Below, in pieces: positions 63,301 to 64,000 of a DNA stretch of 64,000 nucleotides. The notes below the pieces were generated by a model. That model was given only the letters and a program-made list of their open reading frames with translations, made no database searches and had not been told where the DNA came from. Source of the stretch: Rhodanobacter denitrificans (GTDB lineage Bacteria; Pseudomonadota; Gammaproteobacteria; Xanthomonadales; Rhodanobacteraceae); contig QFPO01000012.1 of the NCBI GenBank assembly GCA_003241385.1, positions 1 to 64,000 of the forward strand, written 5' to 3'. Position 1 is the first letter of the stretch, and every line of letters starts with the position of its first letter. Made by a program: the position numbers and the translations under genes.

Positions 63301-64000
63301 TCACTGCAGGCGCTCGCCCTCGCCACCATCGAGGAGGACCCGGACACCGCCGACATCGTCTTCGATGATTTTCCGAGCGTCGGCCTCGACGCCGATGCCC
63401 AGAGAGTGCTGTTCCGCGCCTGGCTGCGACAGCACTTGGAGCGTCGCTCGTTCCGCCCCGACGGCGCGGAGACGCGCGAGCTCGGCGAAGGCTGGGCCCA
63501 CCCGCAGGGCATCAATGCGGCGCGCATCGAGCACGTGCTGCCCAACCGCTTTGACCAGTACCTGGCCCACGTCCTCGGTGGCGACACGGCCAGGGTCGAC
63601 GAAGTGAACAAGTGGTTCCAGCACGTCGTGCGCGACAAGGGCCTCTTGCACTTCGAGAGCGACCTCTACTACCTCCAACTTCAAGGCCTGAGCCTGCACC
63701 TACGGCTCGACGCCAACTGGCTGCGCTGCCAGGACTGCGCGCGCATCCACCCCGAGGCACTGGCCAATGCGTGCCCCGCGTGCCTGGGCGCCGTCGTCGA
63801 GGTCGATCCCGACTACCTCGACGCGCGCACCGGCTTCTACCGGCAGCAAGTGCGGCGCGCCTTCGATGAGCGCGCGCTCGAACCGTTCGGCCTTTCGGCG
63901 GCCGAGCACTCAGCGCAGCTCACCGGCCAGCCCGACGAGAGCGCCTTCAACAAGGTTGAGGAGTACGAGCTGCGCTTCCAAGACGTGCCGCTCGACAACC
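60358..64000 (+). CDS. Giant DEAH-box helicase, DUF1998/DruE-like, 3' truncated by the window
   Basis: The frame is open for 1,214 codons and continues past 64000, so the C-terminus is missing from view. It has an N-terminal helical region (1-100), Walker A TGTGSGKTE near 243-251 (ATGTGSGKTECFLVPM), ALILYPMNALVNDQL and a DEAH box at about 470-473. Further on are two zinc-cluster regions: CVNPQCGG near 682, with VCDACGC and SCRDCGS soon after, and LRCQDCARIHPEAL then NACPACLG near 1122-1145. VLVFSDGRQKAARLA, about residue 865, is typical of DUF1998 helicases such as Druantia DruE or DISARM proteins. A DUF1998 domain itself, if present, would be near or beyond the edge. The start overlaps the previous stop (ATGA). 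Confidence 0.8.
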   Translation, partial: MSNVNLHNYADEGRLVDADIVSFLRKKLDKGDKLDFTNIVEVADAVLDALFDGWSPEQVAEVIAELSPAADKALAAWSDRAGGKVTKAEKTTRKATVRKPAQSTRPPSVLERDPTGDERFTPTRLVRRLREALQGYIESAYPLNDPTLVRSRRRLLEEEAGGHLLAQEPYIETTTRYATSKATYGDIGFTPEIAGFFSKLAKTASAQSTPEDERTVLFPSIYMHQERAFREFLVERKDIVVATGTGSGKTECFLVPMLGSLYDEAVRSPKTFAQPGVRALILYPMNALVNDQLSRLRLLLGDPAVADAFKGLGKERRFPRFGMYTGRTVYPGPRSKDRDRERVAPLLEYYLGLAPEIEERLRRLGRYPAKDLAAFYAKHEARQKTDKNGKPRNDYNWERRLHTGPNDRELLTRQEMVHGAGSRPGHAPDVLVTNYSMLEYMLMRPFERPVFAETKRWLDQDGTQLLLVLDEAHMYRGAKGAEVAFLIRRLRARLGIHDRPDKLRVIATSASLGEGAAAVDAVKRFAADITGKRPESFEAITGTREVPTPASPAPKEVADTLASLDLDGINEALDGPALREKLAPLLPANIAPDASENEVLAALHAALKNKPWVNQLVKEAAGHAVAVSELAPRVFPGHPEARRALEALLTVSTLARNKADEPGLVPTRVHGLFRGLHGLYACVNPQCGGRQSEPGEQAILGKLFTTPSAVCDACGCRVFEIASCRDCGSPYLLAYSQEESLDRLSFLWGETEGALFRLQLLPSVPRYTDRTEIVRLHLRTGYLDTGNRFPDDEVRNLALWLNGDGKREASFDRCAMCQPSANAKSRIHDFRTRGEQPFTALIEAQFAEQPPQKKAPRLPNHGRKVLVFSDGRQKAARLAPALEHSHARDLFRQVVALAAHELREQAGMSAMQYLYPAVVHLCAQRGYDLFPAADEVEFHNHLGQVKGKTLQQTIAMANRGWLRATRSFAQAIFSELTDRYYSLQALALATIEEDPDTADIVFDDFPSVGLDADAQRVLFRAWLRQHLERRSFRPDGAETRELGEGWAHPQGINAARIEHVLPNRFDQYLAHVLGGDTARVDEVNKWFQHVVRDKGLLHFESDLYYLQLQGLSLHLRLDANWLRCQDCARIHPEALANACPACLGAVVEVDPDYLDARTGFYRQQVRRAFDERALEPFGLSAAEHSAQLTGQPDESAFNKVEEYELRFQDVPLDN

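Overview
The window is high-GC DNA, about 70% by eye, from a gammaproteobacterium. The gene set looks like Xanthomonadales/Lysobacterales: ntrBC, TorF-type porin-glnK-amtB, cytochrome c5, FadI-like thiolase, YcgL, ZapE, AcpH and a Fur-box TonB-dependent receptor. This placement is inference; no rRNA or other decisive marker is present.

Bases 1-37,545 are ordinary chromosome, densely packed on both strands. In order they hold: an RDD membrane protein, a thiolase, a 2OG-Fe(II) oxygenase and a LpxL-like acyltransferase; the nitrogen two-component pair ntrB-ntrC; a secreted protein, TatD and AMP nucleosidase; a GlxA-like regulator with a cysteine hydrolase and an M20 amidohydrolase; exbB-exbD-tonB divergent from a Fur-regulated outer-membrane receptor and a secreted protein; a convergent response regulator/histidine kinase pair; YcgL and a 1,112-residue ankyrin membrane protein; a lipoprotein, DUF1801 protein, hypoxanthine-DNA glycosylase-like protein and peroxiredoxin; AqpZ, ZapE, an alpha/beta hydrolase and AcpH; and amtB-glnK-porin, then cytochrome c5. 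Sites read in the sequence tie the nitrogen genes together: a sigma-54 promoter and a near-perfect NtrC palindrome upstream of porin-glnK-amtB, and an NtrC-like palindrome over the apparent ntrB promoter. A roughly 300-bp repeat occurs twice in inverted orientation, each time at the T-tract of a gene's terminator.

A tRNA-Arg(CCG) at 37,546-37,622 marks the edge of an accessory island that runs off the right end. Next to the tRNA is a decayed IS30-family transposase. From about 38.5 kb to the end is one tightly coupled plus-strand array of nine genes with overlapping starts and stops: an SNF2 helicase with an inactivated ImmA/IrrE-like domain (DrmD-like); a type ISP-like adenine methyltransferase; McrB with an EVE domain; McrC nuclease; a LexA/S24 peptidase-like protein; a sacsin/Hsp90-like ATPase; an unknown 327-residue protein; a RelE-like/UvrD helicase fusion; and a giant DEAH helicase with zinc clusters, cut by the window edge.

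The S24 and Hsp90-like proteins share a duplicated C-terminal module of about 555 residues. This looks like a composite anti-phage defence array combining DISARM-like and McrBC-like parts, and it is the most interesting object in the window. Leucine codon use shifts from mainly CTG in the chromosome to many CTC in the island, which fits horizontal transfer.
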